Origin: JALZHR01 sp036388635
GTDB taxonomy: Bacteria; Acidobacteriota; Blastocatellia; Pyrinomonadales; Pyrinomonadaceae
DNA length: 10,600 bases
NCBI GenBank assembly: GCA_036388635.1
Contig: DASVRL010000043.1
Coordinates: 1 to 10,600, forward strand
Direction: 5' to 3'
Shown here: piece by piece, positions 1-5,602 of the stretch
Position numbering within the stretch: position 1 is the first letter of the stretch
Layout of the letters: each line of letters starts with the position of its first letter
Program-made: the position numbers and the translations under genes
The notes under the pieces: model-generated
The model's input: the letters and a program-made list of their open reading frames with translations, nothing else
What the model was told of the DNA's origin: nothing
Databases searched by the model: none

Positions 1-322
1 CCGAAAACTTATGCGTTAAATCAATCGTTTCTATACAATACACCGGTTTTTGACTTAGACTGTTCGCCATATTTCCCAACTTTCCGACGGATTATCATTA
101 AAACGATTCCGTCCGTTATCGCAGTAAGAATAATCTTAAAACAGCGGAAATTCTATTCCGTTACGAATGTATTCTGCCAACCGTTAAAAACGGTCTGCAA
201 AACGGCAATTTCGTCCGCTATTCTATCCCTGACCTCACTAATACGGTTTAACTTTTAGTTTCGGTATTTCCCAGGGCGGATGATAGTTAAAACACGTCGC
301 CGAACTCGCTTTTTCGCGCCGT
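1..322. other. Stretch without a supported gene, upstream of truncated kinase
   Basis: This stretch is visibly richer in A+T than the coding regions to its right. The frame that would continue the downstream kinase is full of stops, the last being TAG at 284-286. One plus-strand frame stays open from the window edge to a TAG at 256-258 (about 85 codons), but its product is rich in Ile, Thr, Phe and Cys, shows no motif I recognise, and has no visible start. A weak 5-bp hairpin (ccgtt/aacgg) sits at 181-193. In relatives this space would hold the sensor and membrane part of the kinase, and I can find no trace of that part here. Confidence 0.5.
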
Positions 323-946
323 TTGATTGATTCGCAGGAAAGAGAGCGCAAACGATTTGCCGCCGAAATGCACGACGGGCTGGGACAATCTCTCGTGATT
401 ATCAAAAATCGCGCCCGCCTTAGTTTGAAACAACCCGACAAGCGAGAGGCGATGCTCGATCATCTGGAAAATATCTCCGAAACGGCTTCGCACGCTATCG
501 GCGAGGCAAAGGAAATCGCCTTTAATCTGCGCCCGCACCTGCTCGACCGTTTGGGTTTGACGAAAACGATTGAATCAATGCTCGGCAAGGCATTCGGCGC
601 GAGCGGCATCGAATTTGAAGCGGAAATCGAAGGAATTGACGACGTTCTCGAAAAGGATTCGGAGATTTTGCTTTACCGCATCGTGCAGGAATGCGCCAAT
701 AATATCGTCAAACATTCAAACGCCCGAAAAGCCGTCTTGAAAATCGAACGCGCGGGTAATAATTTAACCGTCAATATTTCCGACAACGGGCGCGGCTTCG
801 ATCCGTCGGCGGGCGAGGGCGATTTATCGAAACGCAGCTTCGGCTTAATCGGAATTGCGGAAAGAACCCGTCTGCTCGGCGGAAAATTACACATCGAATC
901 GAAACTTGGAAAAGGCACGCTCGTTTCGATTATTATTAATCTTTAA
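323..946 (+). CDS. Histidine kinase, cytoplasmic half only (HisKA_3 + HATPase_c), N-terminally truncated
   Basis: This is the transmitter part of a NarX/DegS-type sensor kinase, which autophosphorylates on His and passes the phosphate to a response regulator, here surely the gene 3 bases downstream. From the TTG start the dimerisation/phosphoacceptor domain comes first, with the H-box EMHDGLGQ and phosphoacceptor His17, then NLRP at 68-71. The ATPase domain has its N-box at 122-132 (ANNIVKHS), G1 DNGRGFD at 154-160, a G2-like GLIGIAER at 174-181 and GKGT at 196-199. All catalytic boxes are intact. There is no sensor domain or membrane segment. Family members with this sequence style are usually several hundred residues longer, with propeller and Y_Y_Y sensor domains. 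Kinase-like sequence (AFSRRLIDSQE) continues in frame upstream of the TTG until about 300, then stops at TAG 284-286. No ribosome site precedes the TTG. It is therefore either a decayed remnant or a soluble kinase made from an unusual start. Confidence 0.85.
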   Translation: MIDSQERERKRFAAEMHDGLGQSLVIIKNRARLSLKQPDKREAMLDHLENISETASHAIGEAKEIAFNLRPHLLDRLGLTKTIESMLGKAFGASGIEFEAEIEGIDDVLEKDSEILLYRIVQECANNIVKHSNARKAVLKIERAGNNLTVNISDNGRGFDPSAGEGDLSKRSFGLIGIAERTRLLGGKLHIESKLGKGTLVSIIINL

Positions 947-949
947 ATT

Positions 950-1603
950 ATGAATCGAGAAATTCGCATCCTCATTGCCGATGATCACCCGCTGATGCGG
1001 CAAGGGTTGCGGCAGGTTATCGAAATGGAGCCGAATTTGAAAATCGTCGGCGAAGCCGGAAACGGCAGCGAAGCGCTCCTGATGATTGAAGAATTAAAGC
1101 CCGACGCGGCGATTCTCGATGTTGATATGCCGCATCAGGACGGTTTTCAGGTAGCGCGCACTCTTGCCGCCAAAAAAAATCCGGCGGCTATAATCTTCCT
1201 GACCATTCACAGCGAAGAACAGATGTTTCACGCCGCGCTCGACCTCGGCGCGAAAGGCTATGTTTTAAAAGACAGCGCGATTGACGATATCGTGACGGCG
1301 ATCACGGAAGCGGTCGCCGGACGCACTTTTACCAGTCTGCCGATGACGAATTATTTCACCAGACGGCAAAATTACAATGCGGTTCCCGACGAGCAGCAGT
1401 TAGGTTTAAGTCAACTCACGCCGACCGAGCACCGGATTCTCAAACTGCTTGCCGATTACAAAACCAACAAAGAGATTGCCGAAGAATTATCCGTCAGCCC
1501 GCGCACCGTCGAAACTCACCGCGCCCGCATTTGCCAGAAACTGAATCTGCAAGGCTCGCACGCGCTGATGAAATTTGCCGTGCAGTATAAATTACTGCTT
1601 TAG
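950..1603 (+). CDS. NarL/FixJ-family response regulator (receiver + LuxR-type HTH)
   Basis: This is a DNA-binding response regulator and the likely partner of the preceding kinase, from which it is separated by 3 bases (TAA, then ATG at 950). The receiver domain occupies about residues 4-122 and has the acidic pair D11/D12, phosphoacceptor D57 in ILDVDMP, T85 and K107. After a linker, the LuxR-type helix-turn-helix covers about 154-212, with the typical LTPTEHRILKLL and the recognition region NKEIAEELSVSPRTVETH. The length of 217 aa is normal and no key residue is missing. Its targets are unknown. The phased ATTACGTAG repeats about 110 bases downstream of its stop are a natural candidate, because regulators of this class bind tandem short sites, but that link is inferred. 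Confidence 0.93.
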   Translation: MNREIRILIADDHPLMRQGLRQVIEMEPNLKIVGEAGNGSEALLMIEELKPDAAILDVDMPHQDGFQVARTLAAKKNPAAIIFLTIHSEEQMFHAALDLGAKGYVLKDSAIDDIVTAITEAVAGRTFTSLPMTNYFTRRQNYNAVPDEQQLGLSQLTPTEHRILKLLADYKTNKEIAEELSVSPRTVETHRARICQKLNLQGSHALMKFAVQYKLLL

Positions 1604-1710
1604 AAAGTGTTTCGTAAGTTTGCCGGTAATACGCATCTTTTCTCTCTTTTCACAAAATCGCCTCGTCCGTCTCCCGCTCATCCTTATCGCTTTCCCGAAA
1701 ATTGCGGAAA

Positions 1711-1753
1711 ATTAAGTAGAAATTACGTAGTATTACATACAAAAATTACGTAG
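1711..1753 (+). promoter_or_regulatory. Four phased ATTACGTAG-like repeats, probable operator array
   Basis: Four 9-base units lie in the same orientation: ATTAAGTAG (1711-1719), ATTACGTAG (1722-1730), ATTACATAC (1732-1740) and ATTACGTAG (1745-1753). Start-to-start distances are 11, 10 and 13 bases, so the copies fall roughly on one face of the helix. The two identical copies lie in an 11-base perfect repeat, AATTACGTAGT at 1721-1731 and 1744-1754, and each contains the palindrome TACGTA. Tandem short sites at this spacing are what regulators of the NarL/FixJ class use; NarL itself binds TAC-initiated heptamers. The LuxR-type regulator encoded just upstream is the obvious candidate binder, but this is inference. 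Confidence 0.55.
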
Positions 1754-1762
1754 TTCTTCGTC

Positions 1763-1792
1763 TTACAAACGCTCGCCGAAGCGCCTACCATT
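1763..1792 (+). promoter_or_regulatory. Possible sigma-70-type promoter for the receiver-only gene
   Basis: TTACAA (1763-1768, 4 of 6 to TTGACA) and TACCAT (1787-1792, 4 of 6 to TATAAT) are separated by 18 bases. The match is weak alone, as expected for an activator-dependent promoter. The last ATTACGTAG repeat ends 9 bases before the -35-like box, so the array would sit at about -50 to -85 relative to a start near 1799. The pairing is suggestive only. Confidence 0.3.
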
Positions 1793-1816
1793 GTCCTGCA
1801 TTCTAAATTAATCAAA

Positions 1817-2167
1817 ATGACAACCGTAGTTTTAATTGTTGACGACAGCCAGCCGATGCGCGAGCTGATTAAAATGACGCTCGCCGGCGTCGCCGAAATC
1901 GTCGGCGAATGCGCGGACGGAGCCGATGCGCTTGCCGCCTACACTCGACTACAGCCCGATTGGGTTTTGATGGACATCGAGATGCGGGGCGTTGACGGCA
2001 TCACGGCGACCCGTCAAATCATTAAGGCTTACCCGCAGGCGCGGATTATGATCGTCACCGACTACAACGACGACGTTTTGCGGCAGGCAGCGCGCGAAGC
2101 CGGTGCCTGCCAGTATGTCGTCAAAGAAGATTTGCTCGATATTTTGGAAATTCTGCCCGCCAAATAG
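1817..2167 (+). CDS. Single-domain response regulator (CheY-like receiver only)
   Basis: This 116-residue protein is a bare receiver domain with no output domain. The acidic pair is D9/D10, the phosphoacceptor D53 (VLMDIEM), then T81 and K103, so it should be phosphorylatable. Switch position 100 is Tyr (CQYVVKED). It probably acts as a phosphate sink, an intermediate in a phosphorelay, or by binding a partner protein. No second kinase is visible, so the truncated kinase at 323-946 is the only local candidate donor. It has its own upstream regulatory region and is followed after 68 bases by a signal-peptide ORF at 2236, which may once have been its operon partner. It lacks a recognisable Shine-Dalgarno. 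The receiver assignment is firm; the role is not. Confidence 0.88.
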   Translation: MTTVVLIVDDSQPMRELIKMTLAGVAEIVGECADGADALAAYTRLQPDWVLMDIEMRGVDGITATRQIIKAYPQARIMIVTDYNDDVLRQAAREAGACQYVVKEDLLDILEILPAK

Positions 2168-2235
2168 ACGCTGGTCCGGTCGAATCGGCAGAGCAAACAA
2201 TGACATTGAAAATAAATTATCAGAGGAGAAAAATT

Positions 2236-2334
2236 ATGTTCAGATTAAAATCACACGCGGCGATGTTCGCGCTCGTCATCGGTTTATTAACCATTTGCAA
2301 TCAAACGGCTGTGAGACGGTTTATTCTTCATTAG
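2236..2334 (+). pseudogene. Short ORF: signal peptide of a truncated exported protein
   Basis: A strong ribosome site AGAGGAGAAA (2222-2231) precedes ATG 2236; essentially the same AGAGGAGAAA precedes the FecR-like gene at 6968. The product starts with a textbook export signal: a basic n-region (MFRLKSHAA), a hydrophobic core at about residues 10-20 (MFALVIGLLTI), then NQTA. After residue 25 the frame runs VRRFILH to a TAG at 2332-2334, giving only 32 residues. The last 14 bases overlap the end of the convergent AT-rich gene. The simplest reading is the 5' end of a secreted-protein gene whose body was removed or displaced when the foreign segment arrived. An in-frame ATG at 2200 exists but lacks a ribosome site. 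A genuine 32-aa peptide cannot be excluded. The lost protein cannot be identified from its leader. Confidence 0.55.
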
Positions 2335-2782
2335 CTTTTTGCCAAAAAGTAATTTCGTAGGCTTCTAAATCAGTATCATCTTCAGGTTGATAAAATGACA
2401 CTGTACAAGGTTTGTTAGGAAACCGCCATATTAGTCTAGCTTCGTAAATTTCCTTCAACTTGCTACCTAGTACGATGACTTTGTCTTTTGATATATCCGC
2501 GCAGCCATAATGTTGTATGTCAGCTATGTGCAGATGATTCATTACTGCCTCAACAGCTTTTTTATCTCCGTTACAGTTTTTCTCAAAACCTCTTAATGAA
2601 TCTTCAGAAAATCGCTTTCTTAAAATATAACCTTCAAACTCTGTAAATTCCGGACAGAAAATAGAAAGGTATCCGACAGCAAGACTGAAATTTCCGACAC
2701 AACCTATCCAAGATTCTAAGTCAATCCCTTGACCATTATTCCAAGCTGCTAATTCGGCTTTTATGCTTTCCGGCACATTCAT
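2321..2782 (-). CDS. Conserved hypothetical protein, low-GC cassette-like gene
   Basis: The product of about 153 aa begins MNVPESIKAELAAWNNG and is soluble, without signal peptide or membrane segment. It is rich in Trp, Tyr and acidic residues, with conspicuous stretches GIDLESWIGCVGNFSLAVGY, NHLHIADIQHYGCADIS and KEIYEARLIW. From memory it resembles a small uncharacterised family that turns up sporadically in accessory DNA, including gene-cassette-like settings; I cannot name a domain or function. I prefer ATG 2782; a TTG 15 bases upstream (2797) would add MINLD. No good ribosome site precedes either. The gene is clearly poorer in G+C than its neighbours, points opposite to the genes on its left, overlaps the truncated signal-peptide ORF, and is flanked by an inverted repeat and a tRNA, all of which fit horizontal acquisition. 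No transposase, integrase or attC site is visible. Confidence 0.7.
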   Translation of the reverse strand: MNVPESIKAELAAWNNGQGIDLESWIGCVGNFSLAVGYLSIFCPEFTEFEGYILRKRFSEDSLRGFEKNCNGDKKAVEAVMNHLHIADIQHYGCADISKDKVIVLGSKLKEIYEARLIWRFPNKPCTVSFYQPEDDTDLEAYEITFWQKANEE

Positions 2783-2811
2783 ATCGAGGTTTATCAATAA
2801 ACTTACTCATT

Positions 2812-2839
2812 TGTCTCAAAAAGGGTCGTTTTTGAGACA
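2812..2839. repeat. Perfect 11-bp inverted repeat (TGTCTCAAAAA)
   Basis: TGTCTCAAAAA (2812-2822) and TTTTTGAGACA (2829-2839) are exact reverse complements around a 6-base centre GGGTCG. The hairpin lies about 30 bases upstream of the orphan gene start, so it could act in its leader or promoter. It has no following T-tract outside the stem, so a terminator is unlikely. Ends reading TGTCTCAAAA occur in some insertion-sequence families, so it could be the collapsed ends of an element. No flanking target duplication is visible. Confidence 0.6.
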
Positions 2840-2862
2840 GTACAGTTCAATATTTAAGAGTT

Positions 2863-2881
2863 GGCACTCAGTAGGCACTCA
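2863..2881. repeat. Direct repeat GGCACTCA x2, one helical turn apart
   Basis: GGCACTCA occurs at 2863-2870 and again at 2874-2881, 11 bases start to start, with similar flanks (TTGGCACTCAG, TAGGCACTCAA). It lies between the inverted repeat and the tRNA terminator, at the right border of the AT-rich segment. It could be a recombinase or regulator site, but no such protein is encoded in the window. Confidence 0.4.
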
Positions 2882-2913
2882 AACAAGAAAAGGGCAACCG
2901 TATTAGTTGCCCT
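2881..2913 (-). terminator. Rho-independent terminator of tRNA-Lys
   Basis: An 8-bp perfect stem AGGGCAAC/GTTGCCCT (2891-2898 and 2906-2913) has a 7-base loop. Read on the minus strand it is followed by TTTCTTGTTT (2890-2881). It begins 17 bases after the CCA end of the tRNA and is oriented to end its transcript. Confidence 0.75.
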
Positions 2914-2929
2914 ATCTTATTAAAATGAA

Positions 2930-3005
2930 TGGTGATCCGAGAAGGACTCGAACCTTCGACCCAATGGTTAAAAGCCATTTGCTCTACCGACTGAGCTATC
3001 GGACC
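2930..3005 (-). tRNA. tRNA-Lys (anticodon UUU)
   Basis: The 76-nt minus-strand sequence folds as a standard tRNA. The acceptor GGTCCGA pairs with TCGGATC with one G-U pair, followed by discriminator A and an encoded CCA (2930-2932). The D-arm contains GCTCAGTCGGTAGAGC. The anticodon stem AATGG/CCATT encloses the loop CTTTTAA, giving anticodon UUU. The T-arm contains GGTTCGAGTCC. It has its own promoter and terminator, so it is a single-gene unit. Its 3' end faces the AT-rich foreign segment, the usual geometry for integration at tRNA genes, but I see no second copy of the tRNA 3' end in the window. Confidence 0.97.
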
Positions 3006-3059
3006 ACTTTAAAAAGAACGCCTTGCATTAGCGAAATATTTTCACTAACCGAAATAAAA

Positions 3060-3088
3060 ATGATACACATTGAAATTTAAGTTGGCAA
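3060..3088 (-). promoter_or_regulatory. Sigma-70-type promoter of tRNA-Lys
   Basis: On the minus strand TTGCCA (3088-3083, 5 of 6) and TATCAT (3065-3060, 5 of 6) are separated by exactly 17 bases. The predicted start near 3053 lies about 48 bases before the mature tRNA 5' end. This is the clearest consensus promoter pair I found in the window. Confidence 0.7.
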
Positions 3089-3115
3089 GTCGATTTCGTG
3101 TGAAAAATTTCTCGT

Positions 3116-4081
3116 TTACGAATTATTCGCCGCGAAACGGCTTTGTTTCCACCAGTCAATCGTTTTCTTTAAACCTTCTTCCAGACCGACGAGCTTTTCG
3201 TAGTTCAGAAATTCTTTAGCGCGCGAATTATCGGCTTGCGAATGTTTGACGTCGCCGGCTCTTTCGATTTGGTATTCAGCCTGCACGTCCGATTTGCCGG
3301 TTATTTTTTTCAGGACTTCCAAAAGCTCGTTCAGGCTGATGCGCTCGCCGTTCGAGCAGTTCATCACCTGACCGATGCCTTTTGTCGTCTGCGCGGCTTT
3401 GATATTGGCTGAGACGACGTTGGCGATAAACGTAAAATCGCGCGATTGCTCGCCGTCGCCGTAAATAATGGGCGTTTTGCCGCTCATCAATGCGTCGATG
3501 AAGCGGGAAATTACGCCCGAATACATCGAAGAAGGATTCTGGCGCGGTCCGAAAACGTTGAAATAGCGCAGGGAAACCGTCTCTAAGTTGTAGACGTTGC
3601 TGAACACCTGGCAATAATATTCGCCCATCAGCTTTGCCGCCGCGTACGGCGAGAGCGGTTCCGGGCGCATCGTTTCTACTTTCGGCAGAATTTCCTGATT
3701 GCCGTAAGCCGAACTGGAAGCCGCATAAATCAAGCGCCGGACGCCGGCGTCTCTGGCTTTCAAAAGCAGGTTAAAGGTCGCGTTGACGCAGGCGGCGTGA
3801 GTTTCCTGCGGGTTATCGACCGAGCGCGGAACGCTCGGCAGAGCGGCTTGATGAAAAACAATCTCGGTTCCGTCGAGCGCTTTCCGCAAAGCCGAATCGT
3901 CGTTTAAATCGCCTTCGACGAATTCGAAATCGCCTTTGATTTCTTCGAGATTTTCACGAAAACCCGTCGCCAGATTGTCGATAATCGTGACCTTTGCGCC
4001 CTGGCGGATAAGCGCGTCCGCCAGATTAGAACCGATAAAGCCCGCGCCGCCGGTGACTAAAACTTTTGATGTTAGATTCAT
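3116..4081 (-). CDS. NAD-dependent sugar-nucleotide 4-epimerase (GalE/WbpP-like SDR)
   Basis: This extended short-chain dehydrogenase probably inverts C4 of a UDP-sugar (UDP-glucose/galactose or the N-acetyl or uronate forms) in the cytoplasm. Counting from ATG 4081, the NAD-binding glycine motif TGGAGFIG is at about 10-17 and the ribose-contacting Asp in IIDNL at 35. The catalytic set is SSSAYG around 122-127 and Y146xxxK150 (SPYAAAK). RYFNVFGPRQ follows at about 172-181, and the C-terminal half carries DGEQSRDFTFIANV and ERAGDVKHSQAD. The 321-residue length is usual. The pattern with GPRQNPSS, SRDF and RAGDVKHSQAD is closest to WbpP-type UDP-HexNAc epimerases, but substrate cannot be fixed from sequence. 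A TTG two codons upstream is a less likely start. Neither start has a Shine-Dalgarno. It follows ugd on the same strand after 86 bases that contain a terminator-like hairpin. Confidence 0.88.
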   Translation of the reverse strand: MNLTSKVLVTGGAGFIGSNLADALIRQGAKVTIIDNLATGFRENLEEIKGDFEFVEGDLNDDSALRKALDGTEIVFHQAALPSVPRSVDNPQETHAACVNATFNLLLKARDAGVRRLIYAASSSAYGNQEILPKVETMRPEPLSPYAAAKLMGEYYCQVFSNVYNLETVSLRYFNVFGPRQNPSSMYSGVISRFIDALMSGKTPIIYGDGEQSRDFTFIANVVSANIKAAQTTKGIGQVMNCSNGERISLNELLEVLKKITGKSDVQAEYQIERAGDVKHSQADNSRAKEFLNYEKLVGLEEGLKKTIDWWKQSRFAANNS

Positions 4082-4089
4082 ATTCAATT

Positions 4090-4134
4090 AAAAAGGAAAG
4101 ATAAGAAAGGCGGAAGCTTTAAAACCTTCCGCCT
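4090..4134 (-). terminator. Terminator or attenuator between ugd and the epimerase gene
   Basis: A 9-bp perfect stem AGGCGGAAG/CTTCCGCCT (4108-4116 and 4126-4134) has a 9-base loop. On the minus strand it is followed by the T-rich run TTCTTATCTTTCCTTTTT, ending 8 bases before the epimerase ATG. It lies about 34 bases after the ugd stop. It would limit read-through, so the two sugar-nucleotide genes may not be expressed equally. An independent epimerase promoter is not obvious. Confidence 0.65.
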
Positions 4135-4167
4135 AATCATTTTAACCATTTGAGTTAAAACTGCAAA

Positions 4168-5466
4168 TTAGCGCCCGACGCCGACGTAATCGAATCCCAG
4201 CTCGCGCATATCCTTCGGCTCGTAAATATTGCGCAAATCGGCAATCTTCGGCGATTTCAAAAGACTTTTGACTTTTTCCATATCGAGCGCGCGGAATTGA
4301 TTCCATTCGGTAATGATAACCAGCGCGTCGGCATCACGGATAGCCTCGTATTCGTCGGTCGCGTATTCGACATCGGGCAGACAGTGTCTGGCTTCTTCCA
4401 TCGCCACCGGGTCGAAAGCCTTGACGCGCGCGCCGAGCTTTTGCAATTCCTTTATAATATCAATCGCCGGAGATTCGCGCATATCGTCGGTTTCGGGTTT
4501 GAACGAAAGACCGAGAACGCCGATTTGTTTGCCCTTTAAATCGCCGACCAGCTTTTCGATTTTCGGAACCATCGCCTGGCGCTGTAGATCGTTCGCTTCG
4601 ATAACGGCATCGACGACCATCGTTTGGATGCCGAATTGGTCGCCGACTTTGGTAAAGGCGCGCGTGTCTTTCGGAAAGCACGAACCGCCGTAGCCGGGAC
4701 CGGGATGCAGAAACTTTCGACCGATGCGATTGTCCATTCCCATTCCGCGCGCCACATCGTGAACGTCGCAGCCGATGGCGTCGCATAGATTCGCAATCTC
4801 GTTAATAAACGTGATTTTGGTCGCGAGAAAAGCGTTTGCCGCGTATTTGATAAGCTCGGCGGCTTCGAGCGAGGTGATCACAATCGGCGTTTCAATCAGG
4901 TAAAGCGGGCGATAGAGGTCTTTCATAATCGCAATCGCATCCGGCTCGTTGCTGCCGATAACCACACGGTCCGGTCGCTTAAAATCCTCGATTGCCGCGC
5001 CTTCGCGCAAAAATTCCGGGTTTGAAGCGACGCCGAAATTGGTTTTTACCTTTTGATTTTCAGCGACGAAACCGCGCAGCCAGTTGCCCGTTCCGACCGG
5101 AACGGTCGATTTTGTGACGAGAACCTTGTAGCCGTTCATCGCTTCGGCGATGTCTTTCGCCGCCTGTTGATAATAGCTCATATCGGGCGAACCGTCCGCT
5201 TTCGGCGGCGTGCCGACGGCTAAGAAAATAACCAGTGCGTGTTCGACCGCCGATTTGATGTCGGTCGTGAAATGAAGACGACCGGCTTTGCTGTTGCGCT
5301 CGACAATCTGGTCTAAGCCTGGTTCATAAATCGGTATAACACCTTGATTTAAACGTTCAATTTTATTATGGTCGACGTCGACGCACGTGACTTCAACGCC
5401 GAATTCGGCGAAGCACGCGCCGGTGACTAATCCGACGTAACCTGTTCCAATAACTGCAATATGCAT
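4168..5466 (-). CDS. ugd: UDP-glucose 6-dehydrogenase
   Basis: This enzyme oxidises UDP-glucose to UDP-glucuronate with two NAD+, providing an acidic sugar donor for capsule or other surface polysaccharide. Its 432 residues match the usual bacterial length. The N-terminal Rossmann domain has GTGYVGLVTG at 7-16 and the acidic VDVD end of the second strand at 29-32. Further signatures are TKSTVPVGT (118-126), SNPEFLREG (148-156), the ELIKYAANAF helix with K207, and the catalytic loop GPGYGGSCFPKDTRAF with nucleophile Cys263 and D267. The C-terminal UDP-binding domain starts with GVLGLSFKPETDDMRESP (316-333). All catalytic residues are present. UDP-ManNAc dehydrogenases of the same superfamily are less likely. 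It precedes the epimerase on the same strand, a common pairing for making UDP-GlcA and epimerised sugars. Confidence 0.93.
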   Translation of the reverse strand: MHIAVIGTGYVGLVTGACFAEFGVEVTCVDVDHNKIERLNQGVIPIYEPGLDQIVERNSKAGRLHFTTDIKSAVEHALVIFLAVGTPPKADGSPDMSYYQQAAKDIAEAMNGYKVLVTKSTVPVGTGNWLRGFVAENQKVKTNFGVASNPEFLREGAAIEDFKRPDRVVIGSNEPDAIAIMKDLYRPLYLIETPIVITSLEAAELIKYAANAFLATKITFINEIANLCDAIGCDVHDVARGMGMDNRIGRKFLHPGPGYGGSCFPKDTRAFTKVGDQFGIQTMVVDAVIEANDLQRQAMVPKIEKLVGDLKGKQIGVLGLSFKPETDDMRESPAIDIIKELQKLGARVKAFDPVAMEEARHCLPDVEYATDEYEAIRDADALVIITEWNQFRALDMEKVKSLLKSPKIADLRNIYEPKDMRELGFDYVGVGR

Positions 5467-5520
5467 AAATAAATATTATTCCTGACTTGTTAAATAATTC
5501 ACAACCGTAAACAAAGTTTT

Positions 5521-5551
5521 GCGGGTCACGTTTTTATTGAACATGACCCGC
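5521..5551 (-). terminator. Hairpin between the FecR-like genes and ugd
   Basis: An 8-bp perfect stem GCGGGTCA/TGACCCGC (5521-5528 and 5544-5551) encloses a 15-base loop that can add three more pairs (GTT/AAC). It lies about 50 bases after the stop of the second FecR-like gene and about 55 bases before the ugd start, on the transcribed minus strand. It is followed by AAAACTTTGTTT, not a clean T-run, so it may be a weak terminator or a leader structure of ugd. No strong ugd promoter is visible; the best candidate is the A/T-rich stretch at about 5470-5500. Confidence 0.45.
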
Positions 5552-5602
5552 AGGTTTTGAAACTATGGCTTTACGCCTTTTAAAAGATCCAGCCGCCCGA
5601 GA

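Larger units (their letters stand above)
1604..1816. other. Intergenic regulatory region before the receiver-only gene
   Basis: Nothing coding is seen in these 213 bases. The first 100 bases carry no convincing terminator for the upstream kinase-regulator pair. The second half holds the phased ATTACGTAG-like array and a weak promoter-like pair, both listed separately. The start codon of the next gene (ATG 1817) has no purine-rich ribosome site, only the A/T-rich stretch aattaatcaaa. Confidence 0.6.

Noticed and set aside
1..258. Plus-strand frame open from the left edge to TAG 256-258, about 85 codons
   Set aside because: Odd composition, no start, no motif and no similarity I can recognise; AT-rich non-coding sequence can give this by chance.
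1711..1753. CRISPR-like array
   Set aside because: Units are 9 bases with 1-4 base gaps and no spacers; a transcription-factor site array fits far better.
2268..2298. Lipobox in the truncated signal peptide (LTIC)
   Set aside because: The residue before Cys is Ile, whereas lipoprotein signals need a small residue there, so a lipoprotein is not supported.
2260..2320. Integron attC site behind the orphan gene
   Set aside because: I looked for the core and inverse-core motifs with a long imperfect palindrome on the gene's 3' side; the sequence is instead the signal-peptide ORF and no attC pairing is seen.
2103..2360. Plus-strand 85-codon frame across the end of the receiver gene
   Set aside because: Overlaps the conserved receiver C-terminus in another frame and crosses the junction; the product has no coherent features, whereas the ORF at 2236 has a ribosome site and a signal peptide.
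2930..3005. Duplicated tRNA 3' end marking an att pair
   Set aside because: No second copy of the tRNA-Lys 3' sequence is visible anywhere else in the window.
4082..4087. TTG start two codons upstream of the epimerase ATG
   Set aside because: No ribosome site supports it, and the ATG at 4081 gives the usual N-terminal distance to the glycine motif.
4313..4693. Plus-strand open frame inside ugd
   Set aside because: Fully overlaps conserved UDP-glucose dehydrogenase sequence, including the catalytic loop; a shadow frame.
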